A stretch of 25,415 nt of DNA, taken from contig JBJMGU010000088.1 of the NCBI GenBank assembly GCA_045807765.1, forward strand, positions 1 to 25,415, written 5' to 3'. The number at the start of each line of letters is the position of its first letter. Within the stretch, counting starts at the first letter, position 1. The position numbers were made by a program, and so were the translations under genes. This document shows, piece after piece, positions 15,397-24,181 of the stretch. The notes below the pieces were generated by a model, which saw only the letters and a program-made list of their open reading frames with translations, ran no database searches and was not told the DNA's origin. The DNA is from DATENM01 sp045807765 (GTDB taxonomy: Bacteria; Acidobacteriota; Blastocatellia; UBA7656).

Positions 15397-16521
15397 TTAT
15401 CCGTGAACGGAGATGACGTCTGCCGTTCGTGTTTTCATAGCAGCGGCAAATAATATCTCGCTGAGTTGCACTGCCTGCGCAGGCAGGTAATAACGCGACA
15501 ACGCGAAGCGACGACCGGCGTGGCCCATTGATTGGCGTAACGCCGCATCGCCGAGCAGACAATCGAGCGCCGCAAGCCATTCTTGATGGCTGCAGGCCAC
15601 CAGGGCGCCGCCGCTTTCGCTGGCCATCTCGCCGGCGACGCCGACCGGCGAGGCGATAAACGGTACGCCGCAACTGAGATACTGAACCGCCTTGAATCCC
15701 GATTTGCCGCGCGACCATTCATCATCGGCGAGCGGATAGAGACCGATGTCGAGGGAGCGGAAATCTTCGACTTCGCGGTCGAGCGACCAGCTCAGTTCCT
15801 CAACCTCGACGCCGCGCAGGTTGAGCGCGTGGCCACCACCGACCACTTTCAGTTTGAAGCGATATCGCATCGCCAGTTCTTCAAGCGCCGGGGCAATCGC
15901 TTCGAGATAAGGCAACGTCGTGTGCGTACCAATCCAGCCAATCGTCGGCGGCGCGTCCGGATGCGCGTTGGGTTTGGGTGAAAACTTTTCCGTATCGACA
16001 ATCGTTGGCAATACGGTGGCCCGCCCGCCCGCTGCCGTGACGTGCTCGGCGATCAAAGAATTTCCGCAGACCACATGCGCGGCGCGGCGAATCAATTCGC
16101 TCGTCTTATTGAGGCAACGAATGTGCGAGGCCAGGCGACCGTAAACCGGGCTGGTGTATTGCACCCACAGCGGATCGTCGAGATCAAGCACGATGGGCTT
16201 ATTGAACCAGCCGCTAATCAGGCGCTCGAACAGCGGCGGGCCGACGAGCGCCGCCTCGCGTTGCACGAAGACCACATCCCACCGACCAACCGATAGCAGA
16301 TCGATGCAGCGCGCCGCCACCGCACGGCTAAGCCCAATCGCGTTGCGCCCCAGGCGATCCTTGCGGTAGAGCTGTTTGAATAGCGCTGTATTGATGAACG
16401 GCTTCAGCTCGCACTTAATCCCCTGCTCGTCGAGCAACGGGATGAACTGCGCAATACGAAAGCGCGTCGAAGCCGCGTCTTCGGGATAGGGCGCGAGCGC
16501 CAGAACCTTGAGATGACTCAT
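15397..16521 (-). CDS. GT-B glycosyltransferase
   Basis: This 374-residue protein starts with KVLALAPYPEDAASTRFRI, a common opening of GT4-type enzymes, and has a helix/loop FVQREAALVGPP. Its donor domain holds TIGWIGTHTTLPYLEAI and ends with KSGFKAVQYLSCGVPFIASPVG, where the usual E-x7-E is replaced by a K...Q pattern seen in some subfamilies. It is predicted to add one sugar on the cytoplasmic side. Its ATG overlaps the TGA of the upstream gene in an ATGA, evidence for translational coupling. The fold is clear; the substrate is not. Confidence 0.85.
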   Translation of the reverse strand: MSHLKVLALAPYPEDAASTRFRIAQFIPLLDEQGIKCELKPFINTALFKQLYRKDRLGRNAIGLSRAVAARCIDLLSVGRWDVVFVQREAALVGPPLFERLISGWFNKPIVLDLDDPLWVQYTSPVYGRLASHIRCLNKTSELIRRAAHVVCGNSLIAEHVTAAGGRATVLPTIVDTEKFSPKPNAHPDAPPTIGWIGTHTTLPYLEAIAPALEELAMRYRFKLKVVGGGHALNLRGVEVEELSWSLDREVEDFRSLDIGLYPLADDEWSRGKSGFKAVQYLSCGVPFIASPVGVAGEMASESGGALVACSHQEWLAALDCLLGDAALRQSMGHAGRRFALSRYYLPAQAVQLSEILFAAAMKTRTADVISVHG

Positions 16522-17846
16522 ACGTCAGTCACGACGCGGTTGTCGCTCGCCCGGCATATCGGGCAGCGTTCCTGCAACTTGCGGGCGGTATCCGTTGAGT
16601 CGCCGGTAACGAAGCGCTCGGCAGGCCGATTCTTTGGTGGTGTAGCGTCGAGCGATTGGTAGAGCGCGACGTAGCGTGGCCCGCCGACTTCAGCTAACGA
16701 ATAGCAGCGGCGCGCGACTTTGCGGCAACGCTCAGACGCATCGCCCTGATCGTCGCTTAGTAATGCGAATAACTGTTCAGCAGCACGCTCGAAAGCGGTT
16801 CGGTCAAGCTCGCGGACGACAACGCCGGCATGATTTGATTGCAGAATGCTATCCATATCGCCACCGGCGTTGCTGACGACCGGCAATCCGGCGGCGAGAT
16901 ATTCGCCAATCTTCGTCGGCGACATAGCGTTAGCGGCAGGGCTCTGCCGGATGAAACTGATGGCAATGTCTGCGGTGCAGAGCAGCGCCGGCATTTCGGC
17001 AGGCGTGGCGCTGATGATCGAATACGAACCGTCAGCAACGCCGCTCTCAACAAAAGCTCGCTCCACCTGCGCACGGCTGGCGCGCGTCAGCAGGAGAAAA
17101 CGCGAGCCGGGGCGCTTATCACGCAGCACCTTGAAGAAATCGATCATCTCGGGGAGCAGATAACGCTCGCCAACCGAGCCCGCATAGACCAGCGTGAGCG
17201 CGCCTGTGGATTTCTTTTCGCACGCTGAACCGTCATAACCCGAAAGATCGGTACAGCAGGGAATTACCGTAATTTTTTGCGCCAGGGCTCCGGCAGCAGA
17301 GCTTTCAACCAGTAGATCGCGGAGCTTTTCAGTCAGCACGACGATGCGATCCGCCCGCCGCAGTAGCGCGCGTTCAGCGGCTTTTACCAGGCGAAATGGC
17401 GTGCTGCCCTCTGACCAGACGCCGTTATCAACATACTCTTCCGCCATCAGGCCACGCAGATCAAAGATGAGCTTGCGCCGCCGCACGCCTTGTAACACCA
17501 GACCCATCACTCCCGGCACATGGGCGCGCGCATGAACGACGCTCAGCCGGTAACGCAACATCAACCACATGCCGTAGAGAATCCCGATCAGCATGTCATA
17601 AGCCGTCGCCGGCAGCGAAGGCCGCTTGTGATACTTCAAGGCGTGCCAGTGGATGCCCTCGTTAGCCAACTGCCGCTTGAGTTCGCGCCGTCGCTTCGGC
17701 TCGCCGTCATGCCATCGCCCCTTCTTTTCGTAAGTCAGCAGATGCACACTAACTCCAGCGCCGGCGACGGCGCGCAGATAAGGCAGCACCTGCGTATGGA
17801 CGAGTGGCTCTTCCGTGTTGAAGTAACAGATGTAAAGTGATCGCAT
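16518..17846 (-). CDS. GT-B glycosyltransferase with a zinc-ribbon-like CPxC tail
   Basis: From ATG 17844-17846 this is a 442-residue GT4-like enzyme beginning MRSLYICYFNTEEPLVHTQV. The donor domain contains LTLVYAGSVGERYLLPEM and the conserved SPTKIGEYLAAGLPVVSNAGG. After the expected end of the fold the sequence continues through a charged linker to KLQERCPICRASDNRVVTDV and stops. That tail looks like the opening zinc ribbon of certain class I methyltransferases. A longer frame from TTG 17907-17909 overlapping the upstream TGA adds 21 residues unlike any GT opening, so I use the ATG, although neither has a good Shine-Dalgarno sequence. It couples to the next gene by ATGA. The glycosyltransferase call is firm; the meaning of the tail is open. 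Confidence 0.85.
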   Translation of the reverse strand: MRSLYICYFNTEEPLVHTQVLPYLRAVAGAGVSVHLLTYEKKGRWHDGEPKRRRELKRQLANEGIHWHALKYHKRPSLPATAYDMLIGILYGMWLMLRYRLSVVHARAHVPGVMGLVLQGVRRRKLIFDLRGLMAEEYVDNGVWSEGSTPFRLVKAAERALLRRADRIVVLTEKLRDLLVESSAAGALAQKITVIPCCTDLSGYDGSACEKKSTGALTLVYAGSVGERYLLPEMIDFFKVLRDKRPGSRFLLLTRASRAQVERAFVESGVADGSYSIISATPAEMPALLCTADIAISFIRQSPAANAMSPTKIGEYLAAGLPVVSNAGGDMDSILQSNHAGVVVRELDRTAFERAAEQLFALLSDDQGDASERCRKVARRCYSLAEVGGPRYVALYQSLDATPPKNRPAERFVTGDSTDTARKLQERCPICRASDNRVVTDV

Positions 17847-17905
17847 TGAGCTTTGTAATATCGCTCGCAATCGCCGCGCGTTGCCGGGAAGCAGCCCGGC
17901 GATAA

Positions 17906-19267
17906 TCAATATGCCTGCGGGGCTGCGCGGTGCAGCGCTTTACCCTCTACGTGCGCCGGCATCGCCAGTTCATCGAGCAAGCGGGCGAGCTGGCCCGCCT
18001 GCGCCTCGCGCTCATAACGCGACAGGTCGGCATCGTTCGGCGCGGCCTCGTCACCCGCCTGGAAAGCGGCGTATGAATCCAACAGGCCCTGCTCGATGCC
18101 GTCAATGTCTGTTGATTCAATGACGATGCCAGCGCGGGCTTCGTTGATCAGGCGCGCGGCCTCGAATCCTCGAGGCACCAGCGCTAGAATCCGCCGCCGG
18201 GCTCCGAAGTATTCGTAGAGCTTACCCGGCACGAGCCCGGCGTTCGCCTGCCCGCGGTGAAGAATCAGCAACAACAGTGACGAATTGACCTGCTGCGCCA
18301 GCGATTCAGAGTGCGATACGAAGCCTGTGAAATTGGTAATGTCAGCCACACCGAAGCGCGCTACCCTCTCCTGAACGTAAGGATCGGGCTCGCCGACAAT
18401 GTTGAAGCGCACGGCTGTGCGCGCCACTTGGCCGCTGTCGATGACGCGCCGCAGCGCTTCGAGGAATGCCGACGGGTCTTGCTTCGCGCCATAGAACTGG
18501 CCAACATAAGTAACCGTCCACTTGTCGGGCCGACGGCTGTCAATCGCCGCAAACTCGTTGGCGTCAAAGCCATTGCGAATGACTTCGACGCGCTGCCTGC
18601 CGCCGGTCAGATGGCGCAGTGTCTCGGCCCATTCTTCGGATACGGTGGTGATGATGTCGGCCTGCGCCAACAACCGCGCTTCGATCTTCTGATCGATGCG
18701 CTTACGCAGCCGGCTCGAATAATCTGCGTAATGATTTTCGGTCCACAGATCGCGGAAGTCAGCGATCCAGGGCTTGCCGGTGATTTGCTTCAGGCGCGCA
18801 GCCAGCAGATGTGCCGTCACCGGAAAGGAGCTGGAAAAGATGGCTTCGACGCCCCCCTGAGCCATCGCCCGCCGGGCAGCGCGCATCGCGTATGGGAACC
18901 AGCCGATCTGTCCGTCGGGAATGTAGCCCCAGGTGCGCAAGCTGCGCTTGAGAAACCCGACCAGCCTGCTGTCTACGCTGGGTTGCAAAGAAGCTGGCTG
19001 GCGGCTGGCGGCGCCGGCATTCGCCCGTTTCATCACGGTTTGATTAAGCATCGAGCTGATATTGATTGCGCCGGTGCGAATCACTTCGGCGCCGCTCGCG
19101 GTGCCATCGTCAAGCGACGGATCGAGAAAATAAGCCCCTTGATGCGGTGTGATGACAACCGGCTGCCAGCCCTCGGCGCTGAGATAGCGCACGAACTTCT
19201 GCGAGCGCTGGCTACCGATGCCGCCAAGGGGCGGATAGTAATAACAGAACATCAATACGCGACGCAT
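17906..19267 (-). CDS. GT4-type glycosyltransferase
   Basis: This 453-residue GT-B protein opens with VLMFCYYYPPLGGIGSQR, the classical acceptor-domain start of GT4 enzymes with long acceptor loops. The middle has IFSSSFPVTAHLLA and KPWIADFRDLW, and the donor domain has WTVTYVGQFYGAKQDPSAFLEAL and VPGKLYEYFGARRRILAL. The KLYEYFGA helix takes the place of the E-x7-E region. It probably adds one sugar to the lipid-linked unit. It ends with a variable charged tail. A 95-base gap separates its start from the preceding gene, larger than elsewhere in the locus, and holds no evident gene. Confidence 0.87.
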   Translation of the reverse strand: MRRVLMFCYYYPPLGGIGSQRSQKFVRYLSAEGWQPVVITPHQGAYFLDPSLDDGTASGAEVIRTGAINISSMLNQTVMKRANAGAASRQPASLQPSVDSRLVGFLKRSLRTWGYIPDGQIGWFPYAMRAARRAMAQGGVEAIFSSSFPVTAHLLAARLKQITGKPWIADFRDLWTENHYADYSSRLRKRIDQKIEARLLAQADIITTVSEEWAETLRHLTGGRQRVEVIRNGFDANEFAAIDSRRPDKWTVTYVGQFYGAKQDPSAFLEALRRVIDSGQVARTAVRFNIVGEPDPYVQERVARFGVADITNFTGFVSHSESLAQQVNSSLLLLILHRGQANAGLVPGKLYEYFGARRRILALVPRGFEAARLINEARAGIVIESTDIDGIEQGLLDSYAAFQAGDEAAPNDADLSRYEREAQAGQLARLLDELAMPAHVEGKALHRAAPQAY

Positions 19268-19362
19268 GGTTTATCTACTGAGCAAATGGCAGCGCCGATT
19301 ATTTGATTGACCGCCAGTACGAAAGTCATTGGCCGGCGGCCTCGACCTTGTAAGATTTCATG

Positions 19363-20457
19363 TTAATTTCTCAAGGCCGCGAGATAGAATTCCCCTAATC
19401 GCTGGCGAAAGCGCTCGCGGCTGAAACGCGCAATGAAGCGTTCGCGCCCGCGCCGGCCCATCGCTTCACGCAAATCGCGGCTCTCGGCCAGGCGGTTCAT
19501 CGCCGCAAATAAAGCCTCGGCGTCGCCTGCATCGATGAGCAGGCCGCCGCCGCCGTCTTCGACGATCTCTGGAATCGCGCCGATGCGCGTGCTGATCACC
19601 GGCAGCGCAAACGACATAGCTTCAGCATTGGTGAATCCCCAGCCTTCCGCTTCGCTCGGCATGACGAACACATCCGCCGCCGGATAGATTTCGTCGTACA
19701 ATCGCTGGCGCGGCATAAACGGCAAGACGTTGACGCCGGCGTTGGCGCGAATACTTTCTGTATGACTGGTCACAATCGTCAGCGAGACTTGCGGATGGCG
19801 CTCTTTAAGTCGTGCGAATGCCGCAAGCACCAGCGGCCCGCCTTTGCGCGCGAACTCGCGTCCGATGAAGAGAAAATTGATTGACTCATGGTCGCGGCGT
19901 GACGACATCAGAGCCGGCACATCGAAGCCCGGATAGATCACTTCAACCTTTCCCGCCGGCAAGCCGCGTTCAAGGTATAGCTGCCGCGCCCAATTCGAGA
20001 ATGTATAGATGCGCGCCACGTTGGCGGCATTGAGCAATTCATCATGAATGCCGAGCGGCTGATAAATAGTCCGCGCCAGACGATAGCGGCGGCGTATCTT
20101 GCGCTCGCTCCACTTTTCATAATCGCGCACGTTGATGTAATGGCTTGATCCGGCGCTCATCACGACCGGCACGCGCCGCCTGGCATGGATGCGCGTCGGA
20201 TGCGAGTGAACGTGAACCAGATCAACATCGCTGTTGACGGTCAAGGCGCGGAAGCCGAACGTATAGCGTAAGAACGGGTGCACCAGGCGGTTGAGCAAGA
20301 CCTCTTCTGTGACATTACAGCGCGCCCGCTCATTGCCTGTGTGATACTGCTGACTGACGTAATAATTGACGCCGTCGGGGGGATGCTCAAAGACATCGCG
20401 GACGTAAACGCCTTCGCCGCCTTGTTGTGGTGGGCCGACCAGCACGCAATTAATCAT
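19363..20457 (-). CDS. GT4-type glycosyltransferase
   Basis: This 364-residue GT-B enzyme starts at ATG 20455-20457 (MINCVLVGPPQQGGEGVYV, with the glycine-rich acceptor loop). A longer frame to 20520 only adds an atypical leader inside the upstream gene. The donor domain shows FLFIGREFARKGGPLVLAAF and the E-x7-E motif at Glu271 and Glu279 in SEAEGWGFTNAEAM, features of retaining GT4 enzymes. LVHVHSHPTRIH and VVMSAGSSHYIN lie at the domain interface. The gene overlaps the end of the methyltransferase gene by 8 bases, so the two are likely co-translated. The sugar is unknown. Confidence 0.88.
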   Translation of the reverse strand: MINCVLVGPPQQGGEGVYVRDVFEHPPDGVNYYVSQQYHTGNERARCNVTEEVLLNRLVHPFLRYTFGFRALTVNSDVDLVHVHSHPTRIHARRRVPVVMSAGSSHYINVRDYEKWSERKIRRRYRLARTIYQPLGIHDELLNAANVARIYTFSNWARQLYLERGLPAGKVEVIYPGFDVPALMSSRRDHESINFLFIGREFARKGGPLVLAAFARLKERHPQVSLTIVTSHTESIRANAGVNVLPFMPRQRLYDEIYPAADVFVMPSEAEGWGFTNAEAMSFALPVISTRIGAIPEIVEDGGGGLLIDAGDAEALFAAMNRLAESRDLREAMGRRGRERFIARFSRERFRQRLGEFYLAALRN

Positions 20458-21193
20458 CAGCTTTTCTGGCGACGATGCGATACTGAAAAGTGAAAAAGTC
20501 GCGCCCGACATACGGCGCAACGAAGCGACAGAATAAACGGCTGGCCAGCGCCCCTATGCGTCCAATGCGACTCTGGTCTTCAAACAGGCGATAGGTGCGC
20601 TCGATCTTTTCAATGCGCAGACCGGCGCGGGCGAACAGATCGCGAATCGTTGGCAGCGTGAAGAAGCGGAGGTGCGTGCTGTCGAGGATGCCGCTCTCGC
20701 GATAGTTCCAGCGATTGAAAATCAGCCGCGCAATGATCGCATAAAAGCGTATGTTCGGGATGCTGGCGATGATGCGGCCATCAGCTTGAAGATAACCATT
20801 GAACGAAGCCAGCGCCGCCCACGGCTCAACCAGATGTTCGAGCACATCGGCAAAGATGATGTAATCGAAGCTCGACTGCATCAGCGGCCATTGCGTCGTT
20901 TCGGCGTTGCCGACCAGCACGCCATCGAGTTTCTCTTGCGCCAGCGCCGCCGCTTCTATCGAAGATTCGATACCGATGACTTCGCGAGCGCCCGCCTGTT
21001 TCAGAGCAAAGCCGAGTTCTCCCGCTGCACAGCCTACGTCAAGGATGCGCTTACCGGGCGCCGCAATGAGCGCCTGAATATCGGGCCGTGACTCAGAGTA
21101 ATATTCAATGCTTTTACTCTCAGAGCCGCTCGCCGCCGGTTTGCCTTCGGCGTTCATCTGCGCCAGGGGTTGGTTGTTTGTCAGGCTTTGCAT
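20450..21193 (-). CDS. Class I SAM-dependent methyltransferase
   Basis: This 247-residue protein has motif I ILDVGCAAGELGFAL at 50-64, the acidic end of beta2 in VIGIESS at 72-78, and motif IV FDYIIFADVLEHL at 109-121, followed by GRIIASIPN. This is the Methyltransf_11/23 type, common in glycan loci. It would methylate a sugar or a lipid-linked intermediate using S-adenosylmethionine. About 25 low-complexity residues precede the fold, so a later start such as Met13 is possible; neither start has a clear ribosome site. It lies 8 bases after the GT2 gene and overlaps the next gene. Confidence 0.88.
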   Translation of the reverse strand: MQSLTNNQPLAQMNAEGKPAASGSESKSIEYYSESRPDIQALIAAPGKRILDVGCAAGELGFALKQAGAREVIGIESSIEAAALAQEKLDGVLVGNAETTQWPLMQSSFDYIIFADVLEHLVEPWAALASFNGYLQADGRIIASIPNIRFYAIIARLIFNRWNYRESGILDSTHLRFFTLPTIRDLFARAGLRIEKIERTYRLFEDQSRIGRIGALASRLFCRFVAPYVGRDFFTFQYRIVARKADD

Positions 21194-21201
21194 CTTCAGG
21201 G

Positions 21202-22167
21202 CTATTCGATGGCCAGTCTGCGTCCCGCGAGGGCACGCAGATGATAGCGCAATGAGCGGCTGTAGAATTTCGCCTGCGAGCTGAAGTAATCGCTCATCCT
21301 GCTTTTGCGCTTCGCCCGCAACCCGAAGTAAGCGACGCGCAAGAGCGCGCCGACGGTTTTAATCAGCATCAACGCTGCCATGGCCAGAACGCCGGCGCGC
21401 TGCCGATAGATCTCATAAGCGCGCTTGTGACAGAGGTCGATGCGCTCGTCGCCGTATCGCTTCTCGGCGCTCTTATGGTTTAGATGGACGATGGCGCACG
21501 CATTGGTGAAGGCGATGCGCCAGCCGCAATCGCGCACCCGCATACACCATTCAAGGTCTTCGCCGTACATGAAAATGCGCTCGTCAAAGCCGCCCGTCTG
21601 CTCGAAGACTTCGCGACGCACCAGCATGACCGCGCCCCATACGACCTCGACGTCGCGAGCATGGTCATGCGGCCAATAACCACCCAACAGCAACTCGCCC
21701 CGCAATCGGCGCGGCAGGAATTTGTAGAGCATTAATTCTTCAAGCAACGCCATGCGAATAGACGGAAAGCGCGAGCAGGAGGATTGCAGGCTGCGATCTT
21801 CGAACACCAGCTTACAGCCGGCGATGCCGATGGCCGCGTCCGTGGCGACAAATTGGACGAGCTGTTGAATGGCGTCGTCAAAGACCACGGTATCGCTATT
21901 AAGGAGGAGGAAATAATCGCCACACGCCATGCGCATCGCCTGATTGTTGGCGCGACCAAAGCCGAGATTGATGTCGTTGGCAATCAGGCGCACTTGAGGA
22001 AAGTCTGCGCGAATCATGTCGGCGCTGCCATCGGCTGAAGCGTTATCAACGACGATCACCTCGTACGATATGCCGCTGAGGTGAGCGTCGATAGAGTGCA
22101 GGCAGTCGCGCGTGATATCGCGTGTGTTCCAGTTGACAATGATAATTGAAAGGGTCACGTCGCTCAT
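21202..22167 (-). CDS. GT2 glycosyltransferase (rhamnosyltransferase/WbbL-like)
   Basis: This 321-residue GT-A enzyme opens with LSIIIVNWNTRDITRDCL, then VVDNASADGS at 39-48, LGFGRANN at 68-75 and the metal-binding NSDT at 90-93. The catalytic-base region is MYGEDLEWCMRV. It carries LLLGGYWPHDH before this, shared with the second GT2 gene of the locus. A C-terminal hydrophobic stretch (MAALMLIKTVGALL) suggests membrane association. WbbL-like members transfer rhamnose or related 6-deoxy sugars, but the donor here is a guess. It sits 27 bases after the second AsnB gene, without a Shine-Dalgarno sequence. Confidence 0.9.
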   Translation of the reverse strand: MSDVTLSIIIVNWNTRDITRDCLHSIDAHLSGISYEVIVVDNASADGSADMIRADFPQVRLIANDINLGFGRANNQAMRMACGDYFLLLNSDTVVFDDAIQQLVQFVATDAAIGIAGCKLVFEDRSLQSSCSRFPSIRMALLEELMLYKFLPRRLRGELLLGGYWPHDHARDVEVVWGAVMLVRREVFEQTGGFDERIFMYGEDLEWCMRVRDCGWRIAFTNACAIVHLNHKSAEKRYGDERIDLCHKRAYEIYRQRAGVLAMAALMLIKTVGALLRVAYFGLRAKRKSRMSDYFSSQAKFYSRSLRYHLRALAGRRLAIE

Positions 22168-22194
22168 CAGATTTAAGAGTGCGGTCTCTGTCCG

Positions 22195-24144
22195 TTATAC
22201 CATCGCTGCCATCGGCGCCGTCGGCGTATAGGCCGAGCGCTGATCGATGAATATGCGGTGCCAGATTTCAAACGTCAGCAACATCAATATCCATTGCGAG
22301 CGATTGGAGCGACCGGCGAAATGCTCGTCGAGCATCGCCGTCACCTGCGCTGAATCGAAGTACCCGCGCCGCCGAATGGTTTCCGCTGCCAGGTGATCGC
22401 GCACGAACGATTGACTGGCCGGCGTCAGCCAGTTGTTGATCGGTACGTTGAAGCCGCTCTTTGGCCGGGCCGAGATTTGGCGCGGCAACAGGCGTTCGGC
22501 AAGTTTGCGAATCGCATACTTTGTTATGAGCCCGCGCATCTTCATTCGCATGGGCATGCGCGCCGCCAGGTTGACGATGCGATAATCCAGAAACGGCGTC
22601 CGAACTTCGAGCGAATGTGCCATGCTCATGGAATCCGTCGCCCGCAACAGCTCGTTGGTCAAATAGGTCTTTTGATCAACGTAGAGCACGCGGTTGCGAA
22701 AGTCGCGGGTGCGGGCGGCGGCGAAGCGTTCAAGCAAATAGTCGGTAGCCGCGTCCAGATTCGCCGTCGCGCGCATCTCCGGTGAAAGGATCAGCGAACG
22801 ATCCTGCGCATCCGTCGCATGCAGATAACGCCCGGCGAACCGTTCGGTCGGCGACATCAGTGCCGAATCAAAGAAACGTTTGAACCGCGCCGCGCCGTGA
22901 CCCTTTGTATTGGCGGCCACAAACCGCGCCGCCTGCCAGAAGCGGCGCGGCAGCTTGTCCAGGTAATGAAAGCGCTGCGCCGCAACGTGGCTGGGATAGC
23001 CGGTGAACAGTTCATCGCCGCCAAGCCCAGACAGCACGACGGTGACGCGCTCGCGGGCGGCTTTCGAAACGAAGTAGCTTTGAATAAGCGACTGCGAAGG
23101 CTCGTCGTGATGCCAGATCATGCGCGGCAGCGCCCGCCACGCTTCGTCGCGCGTGAAGCTCTGTTCTTCGTGATGCGTGTGAAACCGCTCGGCGACAAGC
23201 CGCGCATAATGTGTTTCGCTGTAACCGGGTTGGAATTCAATCGAGCTGGTTTTGATCTCACCGCCGGCGCGCGCCATCATCGCTACCAGCAAGCTCGAAT
23301 CGATCCCGCCTGAAAGAAAAGCGCCAAGCGGCACTTCACTGATCAAGCGGATGCGAACAGCATCTTCGAGCAAGGCTTCGAGCTCTTCGAGCCAGGCGCG
23401 CTCGCTACGGGATTCATCATCGCGGAAATCGATCTCCCAATATTTCTTGAGTCGTGCGGTGCCGTCTTGAAAGATTAACAAGTGACCTGCCGGCAGGCGT
23501 TGAACCTTCGTGAACAGCGAATGCGGCTCAGGCACAGCGAAGAACGAAAGATAGCTGACCAGTGCCTCGGCGTTCAGGTCGCGTGCAATCAGCGGGTCTT
23601 CGAGCAACGATTTGATTTCCGAGGCGAACAACAGCCGGCGTCCCTGTTGTACGTAGACCAGCGGCTTGACGCCCATGCGGTCACGTCCGAGCAACAGTCG
23701 CTTGCGGCGGTCGTCCCAGAGCGCAAACGCGAACATGCCGTTGAAGCGCGCCACACATTCATCGCCCCATGCCTCATAGGCATGGACCAGAACCTCTGTG
23801 TCGCAGCGTGTGCGAAAATCATGGCCGAGCGCTTGAAGCTCGTTGCGCAATTCATTGAAGTTATAAATCTCGCCGTTGTAGGCAGCCCAGATGGTTTCAT
23901 CTTCATTGCTGAGTGGCTGATGTCCGGCGGCGACATCTATGATCGCCAGCCGGCGCGCCGCCAAGCCAACCCGCGCGCCGTCAAACTGGCTCTGGGAGCC
24001 AGCTTGCTCGTCAGGGGACGCATCATTAAAGTAAAAGCCTTCGCCGTCCGGGCCGCGGTGCTCGATGACATCGGCCATGCGTCTGAGCATCCGGCGGTCA
24101 ACCGGCTGGCCATCAAAATTAACCACTCCACAGATTCCACACAT
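22195..24144 (-). CDS. Asparagine synthase-type glutamine amidotransferase (AsnB paralog 2)
   Basis: This 649-residue protein has the full AsnB layout: catalytic Cys2 in MCGICGV, RGPDGEG at 30-36, NGEIYNF at 90-96, and the PPi-loop SGGIDSS at 278-284, then SGLGGDELFTGYPSH. It should form an amide from glutamine and an ATP-activated carboxylate. It is clearly paralogous to the enzyme at 12057-13973 but divergent (for example GLGGDELFTG against GDGGDECFAG), suggesting a different substrate. It is flanked by two GT2 genes. The ATG follows an A/T-rich leader (24145-24181) that includes a TATAAA-like stretch but no Shine-Dalgarno sequence; a local promoter is conceivable but unproven. Confidence 0.92.
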   Translation of the reverse strand: MCGICGVVNFDGQPVDRRMLRRMADVIEHRGPDGEGFYFNDASPDEQAGSQSQFDGARVGLAARRLAIIDVAAGHQPLSNEDETIWAAYNGEIYNFNELRNELQALGHDFRTRCDTEVLVHAYEAWGDECVARFNGMFAFALWDDRRKRLLLGRDRMGVKPLVYVQQGRRLLFASEIKSLLEDPLIARDLNAEALVSYLSFFAVPEPHSLFTKVQRLPAGHLLIFQDGTARLKKYWEIDFRDDESRSERAWLEELEALLEDAVRIRLISEVPLGAFLSGGIDSSLLVAMMARAGGEIKTSSIEFQPGYSETHYARLVAERFHTHHEEQSFTRDEAWRALPRMIWHHDEPSQSLIQSYFVSKAARERVTVVLSGLGGDELFTGYPSHVAAQRFHYLDKLPRRFWQAARFVAANTKGHGAARFKRFFDSALMSPTERFAGRYLHATDAQDRSLILSPEMRATANLDAATDYLLERFAAARTRDFRNRVLYVDQKTYLTNELLRATDSMSMAHSLEVRTPFLDYRIVNLAARMPMRMKMRGLITKYAIRKLAERLLPRQISARPKSGFNVPINNWLTPASQSFVRDHLAAETIRRRGYFDSAQVTAMLDEHFAGRSNRSQWILMLLTFEIWHRIFIDQRSAYTPTAPMAAMV

Positions 24145-24181
24145 AATTTATAGCGATCTTTTTATTTATGACTCGACAAGG

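Noticed and set aside
18311..19306. 331-codon plus-strand open frame
   Set aside because: It lies entirely opposite a well-supported glycosyltransferase gene and its translation shows no domain; it reflects high GC in the antisense strand.
19268..19362. Terminator between two glycosyltransferase genes
   Set aside because: An imperfect CCTTG/CAAGG pairing exists, but the loop is long, the right arm falls in the next coding region and no T-run follows.
23482..24153. 223-codon plus-strand open frame
   Set aside because: Antisense to the conserved N-terminal part of the second AsnB; composition is that of a shadow frame.
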